Shown here piece by piece: positions 1 through 5,851 of a DNA stretch of 8,211 bases. Source of the stretch: Burkholderiales bacterium (GTDB lineage Bacteria > Pseudomonadota > Gammaproteobacteria > Burkholderiales > Burkholderiaceae_D). The DNA lies in contig JAGWUK010000106.1 in NCBI GenBank assembly GCA_028868455.1, positions 1 to 8,211 on the forward strand. The letters are read 5' to 3'. Each line of letters begins with the position of its first letter. Within the stretch, counting starts at the first letter, position 1. A program made the translations under genes and the position numbers. Under the pieces are notes generated by a model. That model saw only the letters and a list, made by a program, of their open reading frames with translations, made no database searches and was not told the DNA's origin.

Positions 1-233
1 AAAGAAATGGCCTGCTGGATCGTCGTGACCTTGATCATCGTGGAGTAATACGCCGAATTGGCATAGCGCAGGGTTTTCGCTGTCAGGGCGAGGTCGTGGC
101 TGACCTTCTGCGCCAGTTCATGAACGTTTAATTCTTCCTTGTCGATGTTATTGAGTAACTCCATAACGATTGCCGGCAAAGTCGGTAAATCTTTGACGCT
201 ATCGGTAATTTGAACAAGGGAGATGGAATTCAT
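1..233 (-). CDS. HDOD-domain signalling protein, N-terminal part (runs off left edge)
   Basis: 77 complete codons are visible before the window ends. The translation starts MNSISLVQITDSVKDLPTLP. It continues through the hallmark start of an HDOD domain: a Leu-Pro-x-Leu-Pro turn near residues 16-20, then DLALTAKTLRYANSAYYS at about residues 47-64 and a TTIQQAIS helix. HDOD proteins are relatives of the HD phosphohydrolase fold that usually lack the metal ligands. They occur in bacterial signalling proteins, often joined to receiver, EAL or GGDEF domains. What follows the HDOD part here cannot be seen, so the exact role is open. The ATG at 233 is preceded by AGGAGT at 246-241, seven bases away, which supports this start. 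The gene shares its direction with hexR but is separated from it by 165 bp, and no functional link to the ED genes is evident. Confidence 0.88.
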   Translation of the reverse strand, partial: MNSISLVQITDSVKDLPTLPAIVMELLNNIDKEELNVHELAQKVSHDLALTAKTLRYANSAYYSTMIKVTTIQQAIS

Positions 234-398
234 CTATGGCACTCCTGTAAATTATTTCTGATAGCTTGCCAGAAATCCTCATGTACAGAACTGTTTTTTA
301 AAGACAAAAATCAACTTCCTCGCTGTTAATTGTTAAATATTGTTTAACTATGAAGTGGCGACGAAGATCGATGCGGAAAATATTTCCGTAGAGGAAAA
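234..398. other. Gap between hexR and the HDOD gene, with short dyads and no gene
   Basis: This AT-rich gap contains no ORF of note. It presumably holds the promoter of the HDOD gene (minus strand), although I could not identify a convincing -35/-10 pair. Perfect inverted repeats seen are ATTTCTG (254-260) with CAGAAAT (270-276), and GTTAAA (332-337) with TTTAAC (343-348). A hairpin just after hexR is listed separately. The first dyad lies about 20 bp upstream of the HDOD start codon and could be an operator or a leader hairpin. Short AT-rich dyads also arise by chance. Confidence 0.4.
372..390 (-). terminator. Hairpin 8 bp downstream of hexR; weak terminator or 3'-end stabiliser
   Basis: CGGAAA at 374-379 pairs with TTTCCG at 383-388 around a three-base loop, and the stem extends by one G-U and one A-U pair. 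It lies 8 bp after the hexR TAA. On the minus-strand transcript no U-tract follows the stem, so this is not a canonical intrinsic terminator. It may protect the 3' end or mark a Rho-dependent end of the zwf-pgl-hexR message. Confidence 0.25.
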
Positions 399-1304
399 TT
401 ATCCGACTTTCGGTACCAGCCGTTTCTCGGTAATGCTGGCCTTGGCACGTTCTAGCATATCGATTGCCGCCGGGCCGCGCAGTAAAGTGACAGCTACGGC
501 CAGTGCATCGATGTAGGTCAGATGCGCAAGTCGTGACGTCATTGGTGTGTAGATATCAGGGTCTTCTTCCACGTCCACGCCGATATGCACGTCAGCCAGT
601 TCAGCCAATGGACCGCCGCTGGCGCATAGCACCAATACTTTCGCGCCAGCATTTTTCGCCAGTTGCACACTATTTATCAGATCGCGGGTGCGGCCGGTAC
701 GGGAAAACGCAACCACGACACAATCGCTGTTGAGCAAAGTCGCTGATTGCGCCTGCAAATGCGCATCGCAAAACACGGTGGTAGGGATGCCAAAGCGAAA
801 AAATTTCAATTGCGCGTCGATCGCCAATGCGCCGGAATAACCCAATCCATAACACTCTATGCGCCGCGCGCGCGCCAGCAAATTGACTGCCGCCTCAAAC
901 GTTGCTGCGTTGGCGTTATTGCGGGCTTCCATCAGCGCTGCGATCGTACGATCAAAAACCTTTGGTAAAACGTCACGGACATGATCTGCCTGATTGACGT
1001 CCAGATGCAGATAAGGGATGCCGGTTGCCAGGCTTTTGGCAAATGCCAGTTTGAAGGTTTTGAAACCATCAAAACCCATACTTTGCGCAAAACGCGCAAC
1101 CGTTGGTTCGCTGACATCACAAGCTTGCGCCAACACACGAATCGACATCTCCAGCGCATCATGCGGCTTCTGTAATAAAAACTCGGCGACTTGTCGTTCA
1201 GCTCTGCTTAATGCTGTGCTGGCAGTTCGGATACGCGCAAGCAAACCTTTTTCAGGAGGCGTGCCGGGTTTTGTTTCAGACAATGGATTCGCCATAGGGA
1301 GCAT
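399..1304 (-). CDS. hexR: HexR, RpiR-family transcriptional regulator of glucose/ED metabolism
   Basis: This DNA-binding regulator is expected to repress zwf, edd and eda and to be released by KDPG, as shown for HexR of pseudomonads. The 301-residue product has the usual RpiR layout. The N-terminal helix-turn-helix domain covers about residues 20-95, with the recognition region around VLAQACDVSEPTVARFAQ at 57-74. The C-terminal SIS sugar-phosphate domain covers about 140-275, with YGLGYSGALAIDAQ at 152-165 and the phosphate-binding loop SRTGRT at 201-206. DPDIYTPMTSR near 248-258 also resembles pseudomonad HexR. It is the third gene of zwf-pgl-hexR: only three bases separate the pgl stop from ATG 1304, and neither that start nor the alternative ATG at 1295 (298 aa) has a Shine-Dalgarno, so translation is probably coupled to pgl. 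Being inside an operon it likely controls implies autoregulation. No glucokinase domain is attached, unlike the Burkholderia fusion protein. Confidence 0.93.
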   Translation of the reverse strand: MLPMANPLSETKPGTPPEKGLLARIRTASTALSRAERQVAEFLLQKPHDALEMSIRVLAQACDVSEPTVARFAQSMGFDGFKTFKLAFAKSLATGIPYLHLDVNQADHVRDVLPKVFDRTIAALMEARNNANAATFEAAVNLLARARRIECYGLGYSGALAIDAQLKFFRFGIPTTVFCDAHLQAQSATLLNSDCVVVAFSRTGRTRDLINSVQLAKNAGAKVLVLCASGGPLAELADVHIGVDVEEDPDIYTPMTSRLAHLTYIDALAVAVTLLRGPAAIDMLERAKASITEKRLVPKVG

Positions 1305-1307
1305 TGG

Positions 1308-1988
1308 TCAGGGACACCAGAAAACGTCAATGGTACAGCCTGCTTCGCGCAACAGGTCGCCCACAGGCAAATTTTCTGCCTGGGCGTGATCCAGCACCTG
1401 TCGTTTTTCGGCGCCGGTAATGACTAGCCAGATACGTTTTGTGTTGAGCAAACGTGGTAACGATAAGGACATGCGACTCTGGCGCGTTTGCGGATGCACC
1501 GCCGCCAGACAAGCGAGTTCGTCGTGTTGTGTTGGCGCGCCGGGAAACAGCGAGGCGATATGGCCGTCAGTGCCCATGCCAAGCAAGACAGCACTGAATG
1601 CGTCCGGCAATTGCTCGTTCAGGCGGGCGCTGATCGCCTCTGTGGCAATCTCTGGCGTAGAGGAAGGGTTTTTCAGGGAAATCAACTGCCAGCGTTTGTC
1701 TTTGGCCGATGCCGACAGGCAGCGCCGAAACAGGCCTTCATTGCTTTGCTGATCGCTATCCGCTACCCAGCGCTCGTCCGTGGCGACCAGTTTAATCAGA
1801 TTGTGCTGTGTTGTGCCGCTCAGCAATTGATCAAGTCGTTCATAGACTGGTGCAGGCGTTGAGCCGCCGGCCAGAGCAAAGCTGGCGGTATCGTGTTCCG
1901 GCGTCTTTTGAATTACCTCCAGCCATTGCTGGCTGAGCGCTTCGCTCAATGCGGAAAAATTGTCGAAAGTATGAAATTTTACGGTCAT
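1308..1988 (-). CDS. pgl: 6-phosphogluconolactonase (DevB/SOL type)
   Basis: This cytosolic enzyme hydrolyses 6-phospho-D-glucono-1,5-lactone, the Zwf product, to 6-phosphogluconate. The 226-residue protein has the family motifs in order: ALAGGSTP at 38-45 (phosphate loop), VATDERWV at 68-75, SNEG at 82-85, and LLGMGTDGHIASLFPG at 135-150, which holds the conserved Asp-Gly-His. The fold belongs to the glucosamine-6-phosphate isomerase superfamily. The open frame extends upstream to 2033 (241 aa), but that start would overlap zwf by 38 bp. I chose the ATG at 1988 because it gives a normal family N-terminus (MTVKFHTFDN) and lies seven bases after the zwf stop. The ribosome site is weak (GAGA), so coupling to zwf is likely. 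It is the middle gene of zwf-pgl-hexR. Confidence 0.95.
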   Translation of the reverse strand: MTVKFHTFDNFSALSEALSQQWLEVIQKTPEHDTASFALAGGSTPAPVYERLDQLLSGTTQHNLIKLVATDERWVADSDQQSNEGLFRRCLSASAKDKRWQLISLKNPSSTPEIATEAISARLNEQLPDAFSAVLLGMGTDGHIASLFPGAPTQHDELACLAAVHPQTRQSRMSLSLPRLLNTKRIWLVITGAEKRQVLDHAQAENLPVGDLLREAGCTIDVFWCP

Positions 1989-1995
1989 GACTGTC

Positions 1996-3456
1996 TCAGC
2001 TTTCAACGAATTCTTCGCCCCATGCGGCGCCATGTTGCGCCAGCAGGTAACTCGCTGCCGACGGTCCCCAGCTACCGGCGATATAGGACTTCAAACCTTC
2101 GCTGTCGTTTTGCCACGCTTCCATGATCGGGTCGATCCACGACCAGGCGGCGTTCAGTTCATCGTCGCGTACAAACAGCGTCAGATCGCCATGCATGGCA
2201 TCCAGCAACAGGCGCTCGTAGGATTCCACACGGCGCAAATTGGATGCTTCGGCAAAATCCAGATTCAGTGCCACGTCCGACAGACGTATGCCTTCGCCGG
2301 GTTCTTTGGCTTTCAGATACAACTGCACACTTTCTTCTGGCTGTAAGGAAATTACCAGGCGATTCGAGCGCAACGGTCCTTGCCCTTTGCCGAAAATGGA
2401 ATACGGAATTGGCTTGAAATTGATCGTGATTTCAGCGCTGCGACTGGCCATGCGTTTGCCTGTGCGCAGGTAAAAAGGCACGCCAGCCCAGCGCCAGTTG
2501 TCAATTTCTGCCTTGATTGCGACAAACGTTTCGGTGCGCGACGCAGTCGGTACGCCTGGTTCAGACTGGTAGGCAATGACAGGTTTACCGTCGACAGCGC
2601 CGGCACGGTATTGTCCACGCACTGTCCGTTTGCTGACTTCATCCGGACTGAATTTGTGCAAGGCGCGCAGGACTTTGACTTTTTCGTCGCGGATCGCATC
2701 CGGATTGTCGTTAACTGGCGGTTCCATTGCGACGATGGAGACCAGTTGCAGCAAATGGTTTTGTACCATGTCGCGCAACGCGCCGGTGCGGTCGTAAAAA
2801 TCGCCACGCGATTCAACGCCGACTTGTTCGGAAATCGAAATCTGTACATCCTGTATCCATTTGCGATTCCACAAAGGCTCAAGGAAAGAGTTGGCAAAGC
2901 GCAGCGCCAGCAAGTTCTGCACCATTTCTTTGCCGAGATAATGATCGATACGATAAATCTGATGTTCGCTCAGATAATTGCGCAGCGATTGATTGATCTC
3001 TTTGGCAGAATGCGCATCGCGCCCCAGTGGCTTTTCGACCACGACGCGGGCATTGCCTTCGACCAGACCGTGTTTGGATAATTGCTCAACGACCGGGATA
3101 AAAATATCCGGGCCAGTCGCGAGATAAAACAGCGTGGCATTGTTTGGACTGGTATGCAGACTGTCTTTCAAAGCATCAAAGTCAGCCGGAACGCGGGCGT
3201 CAATTTTGGCGTAGTGCGTCAATGCCAGAAATGCCTGCAATTGTTCGGCGGTGCCACCACAGTCTTTCGCCGCATAGGATTCAATGCTGCTGGCGACGCG
3301 CACGCGAAATTCATCATCGCTGAGACCTTCACGTGCCGCGCCGATAAATTTGAAATGCGCGTCTAGCCGGCCATTCACAAATGCGCTGTACAAAGCAGGG
3401 ATGATCTTGCGCTTGGCGAGATCGCCAGTGCCGCCAAATAAGACAAATGTGGTCAT
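1996..3456 (-). CDS. zwf: Glucose-6-phosphate 1-dehydrogenase
   Basis: Zwf oxidises glucose 6-phosphate to 6-phosphogluconolactone with NAD(P)+, the committed step into the ED and oxidative pentose phosphate routes. The protein has 486 residues, a typical length. The N-terminal Rossmann domain starts with the nucleotide-binding motif FGGTGDLAKRK (7-17). EKPLGRD is at 141-147. The family signature RIDHYLGKE is at 169-177, with substrate-binding Asp171, His172 and Lys176. The catalytic His is expected at 234 in ALRDMVQNHLLQL. The start at 3456 has GGAG at 3465-3462, five bases upstream. It is the first gene of zwf-pgl-hexR and diverges from edd. The 16-bp inverted repeats of a MITE-like element begin 28 bp upstream of the start codon, so any promoter in the main control region must be read through that element. 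HexR control is expected from family knowledge, but the operator is not proven here. Confidence 0.97.
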   Translation of the reverse strand: MTTFVLFGGTGDLAKRKIIPALYSAFVNGRLDAHFKFIGAAREGLSDDEFRVRVASSIESYAAKDCGGTAEQLQAFLALTHYAKIDARVPADFDALKDSLHTSPNNATLFYLATGPDIFIPVVEQLSKHGLVEGNARVVVEKPLGRDAHSAKEINQSLRNYLSEHQIYRIDHYLGKEMVQNLLALRFANSFLEPLWNRKWIQDVQISISEQVGVESRGDFYDRTGALRDMVQNHLLQLVSIVAMEPPVNDNPDAIRDEKVKVLRALHKFSPDEVSKRTVRGQYRAGAVDGKPVIAYQSEPGVPTASRTETFVAIKAEIDNWRWAGVPFYLRTGKRMASRSAEITINFKPIPYSIFGKGQGPLRSNRLVISLQPEESVQLYLKAKEPGEGIRLSDVALNLDFAEASNLRRVESYERLLLDAMHGDLTLFVRDDELNAAWSWIDPIMEAWQNDSEGLKSYIAGSWGPSAASYLLAQHGAAWGEEFVES

Positions 3457-3461
3457 GCTGA

Positions 3462-3465
3462 CTCC
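3462..3465 (-). promoter_or_regulatory. zwf ribosome binding site
   Basis: On the minus strand this reads GGAG, five bases before the zwf ATG. It lies 19 bp downstream of the inner edge of the inverted-repeat element, so a stem formed by the repeats would end close to, but not cover, this site. Confidence 0.7.
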
Positions 3466-3484
3466 GAGTGATGTTTTTGTGAGT

Positions 3485-3585
3485 TAGGACTTACGCAAAA
3501 CCGCTCCGGCGACATTATCGCTTCTGGCCACATGATGACAGCCTTTGTCGCCATGTCTTGCATGAATAATTTTGCGTAAGTCCTA
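3485..3585. mobile_element. MITE-like element, 101 bp, with perfect 16-bp terminal inverted repeats
   Basis: TAGGACTTACGCAAAA at 3485-3500 is repeated exactly, inverted, at 3570-3585. The 69-bp interior has no ORF that could encode a transposase. The outermost TA at both ends fits a TA target duplication around a 97-bp core with 14-bp GGACTTACGCAAAA termini, as in IS630-type and some IS5-type elements and their non-autonomous derivatives. A smaller nested perfect dyad, GGCGACA (3508-3514) with TGTCGCC (3546-3552), lies inside. The element sits in the zwf leader. In either transcript the ends could form a 16-bp stem. A purely regulatory hairpin is the alternative, but a perfect 16-bp repeat this far apart, flanked by TA, is more typical of a small transposable element. 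No second copy is visible in the window. Confidence 0.68.
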
Positions 3586-3741
3586 TGAATGTGTTTCCTG
3601 ATGCAGATTCAGAATTGCGTCGGCCATTGCGCATACCGGTTTGTGCCGCGTTACGACTGCTTGTCCTGCTTGGCGCACTACGGATGTTGCCCAAATCTGC
3701 TCTGGACAATTCGTCAAGGAGTCTGCGTCTGCATCATTCAA

Positions 3742-3765
3742 CAATAAGACAAATTGATTATGCCA
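3742..3765 (-). promoter_or_regulatory. Candidate zwf promoter (extended -10) with adjacent dyad
   Basis: On the minus strand TGG-CATAAT (3765-3757) matches an extended -10 (TGn plus five of six -10 bases). No good -35 is present at 17-18 bp; at 18 bp only ACTACA is found. Directly downstream, where transcription would start, is CAAT-N7-ATTG (3742-3756), a dyad that could be an operator. If this is the promoter, the zwf leader is roughly 290 nt and contains the whole inverted-repeat element. Confidence 0.35.
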
Positions 3766-3873
3766 GAATTCCGTCAGAAATGTAGTTTCATTACGATATT
3801 TTTGATGTGTTTGCATAAAAAAATGGCTAAAAATGAAAATACTGAAAGTTTGTTACAGAAAAGCGTAATTTAT

Positions 3874-3897
3874 GCTATCTTTGATTCAATCGAATCA
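3874..3897 (+). promoter_or_regulatory. Candidate edd promoter -10 with palindromic operator
   Basis: TGC-TATCTT (3873-3881) resembles an extended -10. TTGTTA at 3850-3855 is a possible -35 but its spacing is poor (20 bp to TATCTT, 15 bp to the alternative TATGCT at 3871). One base overlaps into a perfect palindrome TGATTC-AATC-GAATCA at 3882-3897, which would cover the transcription start. That is a typical repressor position, and HexR is the obvious candidate. Its TG...CA outer bases and length resemble known gammaproteobacterial HexR sites, but the half-site sequence differs, so the assignment is inference. Confidence 0.4.
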
Positions 3898-3938
3898 GTC
3901 TTTCGTTCAGCTTTTTTAAATCAGGCCCAGGTGGCTAC

Positions 3939-3945
3939 AGGTGAG
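3939..3945 (+). promoter_or_regulatory. edd ribosome binding site
   Basis: AGGTGAG matches the AGGTGA part of the anti-Shine-Dalgarno complement and ends five bases before ATG 3950. The GTG at 3941 is an alternative in-frame start, but it lies inside this site, which argues for ATG 3950. Confidence 0.7.
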
Positions 3946-3949
3946 TTCC

Positions 3950-5788
3950 ATGACAACATCTCCATCAACCGCGCTGCATCCCGTTATCGACCGGGTAACG
4001 CAGCGTATTGCCGAGCGTAGTAAAGGATTGCGCGGCGAATATCTTGCCCGTCTTGAACAAATGCGTGGGCGCGGTCCACGGCGTGCCAGTTTGTCGTGTG
4101 CGAATCAGGCGCATGCGAATGCCGCAATGGATAGCGGCACAAAAATCTGGCTGAATCAGGCGCAAAAGCCGAATATCGGTATCGTCACCGCCTATAACGA
4201 TATGTTGTCGGCACATCAGCCTTACGCCAGTTATCCGGAGCAGATTCGTCAGGCCGCGTTGCGTTTTGGCGGCACGGCGCAGGTGGCAGGTGCAGTTCCG
4301 GCAATGTGCGATGGCGTGACGCAAGGCCGGCCAGGCATGGAGTTGTCACTGTTCTCGCGCGACGTCATTGCGCAGGCGACTGCCGTTGCCTTGTCGCACG
4401 ACGCTTTTGATGCCACGTTGTGTCTCGGTATTTGCGACAAGATCGTACCGGGATTGTTGATCGGTGCGCTGGCTTTTGGTCATTTGCCGACGATATTTAT
4501 TCCGGCCGGGCCGATGGGTTCCGGTTTGTCCAATAAGGAAAAAGCCGCAGTGCGCGAACGTTATGCGCAAGGTAAAGCGACCAAGGAAGAACTGCTGGCC
4601 GCCGAAAGCGCCGCGTATCACAGCGCCGGTACCTGTACTTTTTATGGCACGGCCAATAGCAATCAGATGCTGCTTGAAGCGATGGGGCTGCATTTGCCGG
4701 GCGCTGCGTTTGTGCATCCTTCTGATCCTCTGCGTCCGGTTCTGACCGATGCTGCGGTGGAGCGCGTTCTGCAATTGACCGAGGCGAGCGGCAATTACAC
4801 ACCAATCGGTCAACTGGTGAATGAAAAAGCCATCGTCAATGCGGTGATTGCCTTGCTGGCAACGGGCGGCTCGACCAATCATACAATTCATTGGATCGCC
4901 GTGGCGCGTGCCGCCGGTATCTTGATCGACTGGGCCGATTTTGATGAGCTGTCTTCCGTCGTTCCTTTATTGACGCGGGTGTACCCGAACGGTACTGCTG
5001 ATGTGAATGCCTTTGAAGAAGCCGGTGGACCGACGTTTGTGATACGTGAATTATTGTCTGCCGGGTTGATGCATGCCGACGTCATGACCGTGTATGGCGA
5101 TCGCGGACTGGCAGGGCATACCGGTCACCCGGTGTTGACAGGCGAACAGGTGCAATGGCACGCGCATCCGGCGATGTCGGCAAACAAGGATGTCGTGCGC
5201 AATGTCAGCGAGCCTTTCGCGGCGACCGGTGGCCTGCGTCTGTTGCAGGGCAATCTCGGTCGTGCGATCGTCAAGGCGTCAGCCGTGCCGGAAGAGGCAT
5301 GGATAGTCCGCGCTCCGGCCAAGGTATTTGAATCGCAAGACGCACTGGTGAAAGCCTATAAAGACGGGCAGTTGAATATGGATTTTGTCGCCGTGGTGAT
5401 TTTCCAGGGGCCGCGCGCGAATGGCATGCCTGAATTGCATCACTTTACGCCGGTGCTGGGCAGCCTGATGTCGGCTGGCTACAAGGTGGCGCTGGTGACG
5501 GATGGTCGTATGTCCGGTGCATCTGGAAAAGTCCCTGCGGCCTTGCATGTCAGCCCGGAAGTGGCGCAAGGCGGTCCGCTGGGTAAAGTACGCGACGGCG
5601 ATCTGGTGGAATTAAATGTGCATACCGGTGAGTTACGTGCGCTGGTTGATGCCGCCGAATGGGAAGCCCGCGCCGTGCGGCAGTTACCGGTCGACACGAC
5701 CTGGGGTTATGGAAGGGAATTGTTTGCGACGCAGCGGCGAGTCGTTACCGCACCGGAACATGGCGCGTCGACCTTGTTTGCCGATTGA
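3950..5788 (+). CDS. edd: 6-phosphogluconate dehydratase
   Basis: Edd removes water from 6-phosphogluconate to give 2-keto-3-deoxy-6-phosphogluconate (KDPG), the first dedicated ED step, in the cytosol. The 612-residue protein belongs to the IlvD/Edd iron-sulfur dehydratase family and has the usual length. Visible motifs are NIGIVTAYNDMLSAHQPY at about 75-92, MCDGVTQGRPGMELS with Cys120, the first family signature GICDKIVPG with Cys162, GTCTFYGTANSNQM with Cys229, and the second signature ALVTDGRMSGASG near 513-525. The three cysteines are the expected [4Fe-4S] ligands, so activity should be oxygen- and superoxide-sensitive. ATG 3950 was chosen for its well-placed AGGTGAG; GTG 3941 would add three residues. 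It diverges from zwf and is followed by eda after 63 bp, very likely in one transcript. Control by HexR is expected, with a candidate operator at 3882-3897. Confidence 0.97.
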   Translation: MTTSPSTALHPVIDRVTQRIAERSKGLRGEYLARLEQMRGRGPRRASLSCANQAHANAAMDSGTKIWLNQAQKPNIGIVTAYNDMLSAHQPYASYPEQIRQAALRFGGTAQVAGAVPAMCDGVTQGRPGMELSLFSRDVIAQATAVALSHDAFDATLCLGICDKIVPGLLIGALAFGHLPTIFIPAGPMGSGLSNKEKAAVRERYAQGKATKEELLAAESAAYHSAGTCTFYGTANSNQMLLEAMGLHLPGAAFVHPSDPLRPVLTDAAVERVLQLTEASGNYTPIGQLVNEKAIVNAVIALLATGGSTNHTIHWIAVARAAGILIDWADFDELSSVVPLLTRVYPNGTADVNAFEEAGGPTFVIRELLSAGLMHADVMTVYGDRGLAGHTGHPVLTGEQVQWHAHPAMSANKDVVRNVSEPFAATGGLRLLQGNLGRAIVKASAVPEEAWIVRAPAKVFESQDALVKAYKDGQLNMDFVAVVIFQGPRANGMPELHHFTPVLGSLMSAGYKVALVTDGRMSGASGKVPAALHVSPEVAQGGPLGKVRDGDLVELNVHTGELRALVDAAEWEARAVRQLPVDTTWGYGRELFATQRRVVTAPEHGASTLFAD

Positions 5789-5800
5789 ATAGCTGGACGC

Positions 5801-5836
5801 GATGCCGGTGGGTTGCACTGGCATTACCACTTTTTT
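5801..5836 (+). terminator. Hairpin plus T-run between edd and eda; possible attenuator
   Basis: GATGCCGGTG (5801-5810) pairs with CACTGGCATT (5816-5825) around a five-base loop: ten pairs, two of them G-U. Five bases later comes TTTTTT at 5831-5836. The separation between stem and T-run is larger than in a good intrinsic terminator, so partial termination, mRNA processing or protection is more likely than a full stop. It lies entirely in the 63-bp gap between edd and eda. Confidence 0.42.
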
Positions 5837-5851
5837 GAAAAAGAGAGACAC

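Larger units (their letters stand above)
3586..3949. other. Divergent control region between zwf and edd
   Basis: No convincing gene is present. Two short opposing frames (3583-3816 minus, 77 aa; 3585-3785 plus, 66 aa) lack ribosome sites and family resemblance, and both have one end set by the inverted repeat. The part from about 3730 to 3925 is strongly AT-rich and holds the candidate promoters and dyads listed separately. This is where HexR binding would be expected by analogy with other ED clusters. Confidence 0.6.

Noticed and set aside
285..300. ACAG-AA-CTGT followed by T-run as a plus-strand terminator
   Set aside because: The two-base loop is too short to form, and no plus-strand gene ends there.
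1989..2033. Longer pgl start (241 aa) overlapping zwf
   Set aside because: The extra 15 residues are not family-like and overlap the zwf 3' end; ATG 1988 fits the family N-terminus and spacing.
2380..3081. 233-aa plus-strand frame antisense to zwf
   Set aside because: It lies wholly within the clearly coding zwf frame, and its composition looks like a reverse-frame shadow with no domain signature.
3485..3585. Inverted repeat as a CRISPR unit or a tRNA/riboswitch
   Set aside because: There is only one inverted pair, no repeated direct units, and no tRNA or known riboswitch features.
3585..3785. 66-aa plus-strand frame in the zwf-edd gap
   Set aside because: Starts at the edge of the inverted repeat without a ribosome site and shows no family resemblance.
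3583..3816. 77-aa minus-strand frame upstream of zwf
   Set aside because: No ribosome site, no recognisable family, start inside AT-rich promoter DNA, and its stop codon is supplied by the inverted repeat. A gene truncated by the element cannot be fully excluded but is not supported.
4346..4891. 181-aa minus-strand frame antisense to edd
   Set aside because: It lies wholly inside conserved edd sequence and has no domain features of its own.
5813..5851. Longer eda start at TTG 5813
   Set aside because: It would translate the intergenic hairpin region, and ATG 5852 has a ribosome site and a normal family N-terminus.
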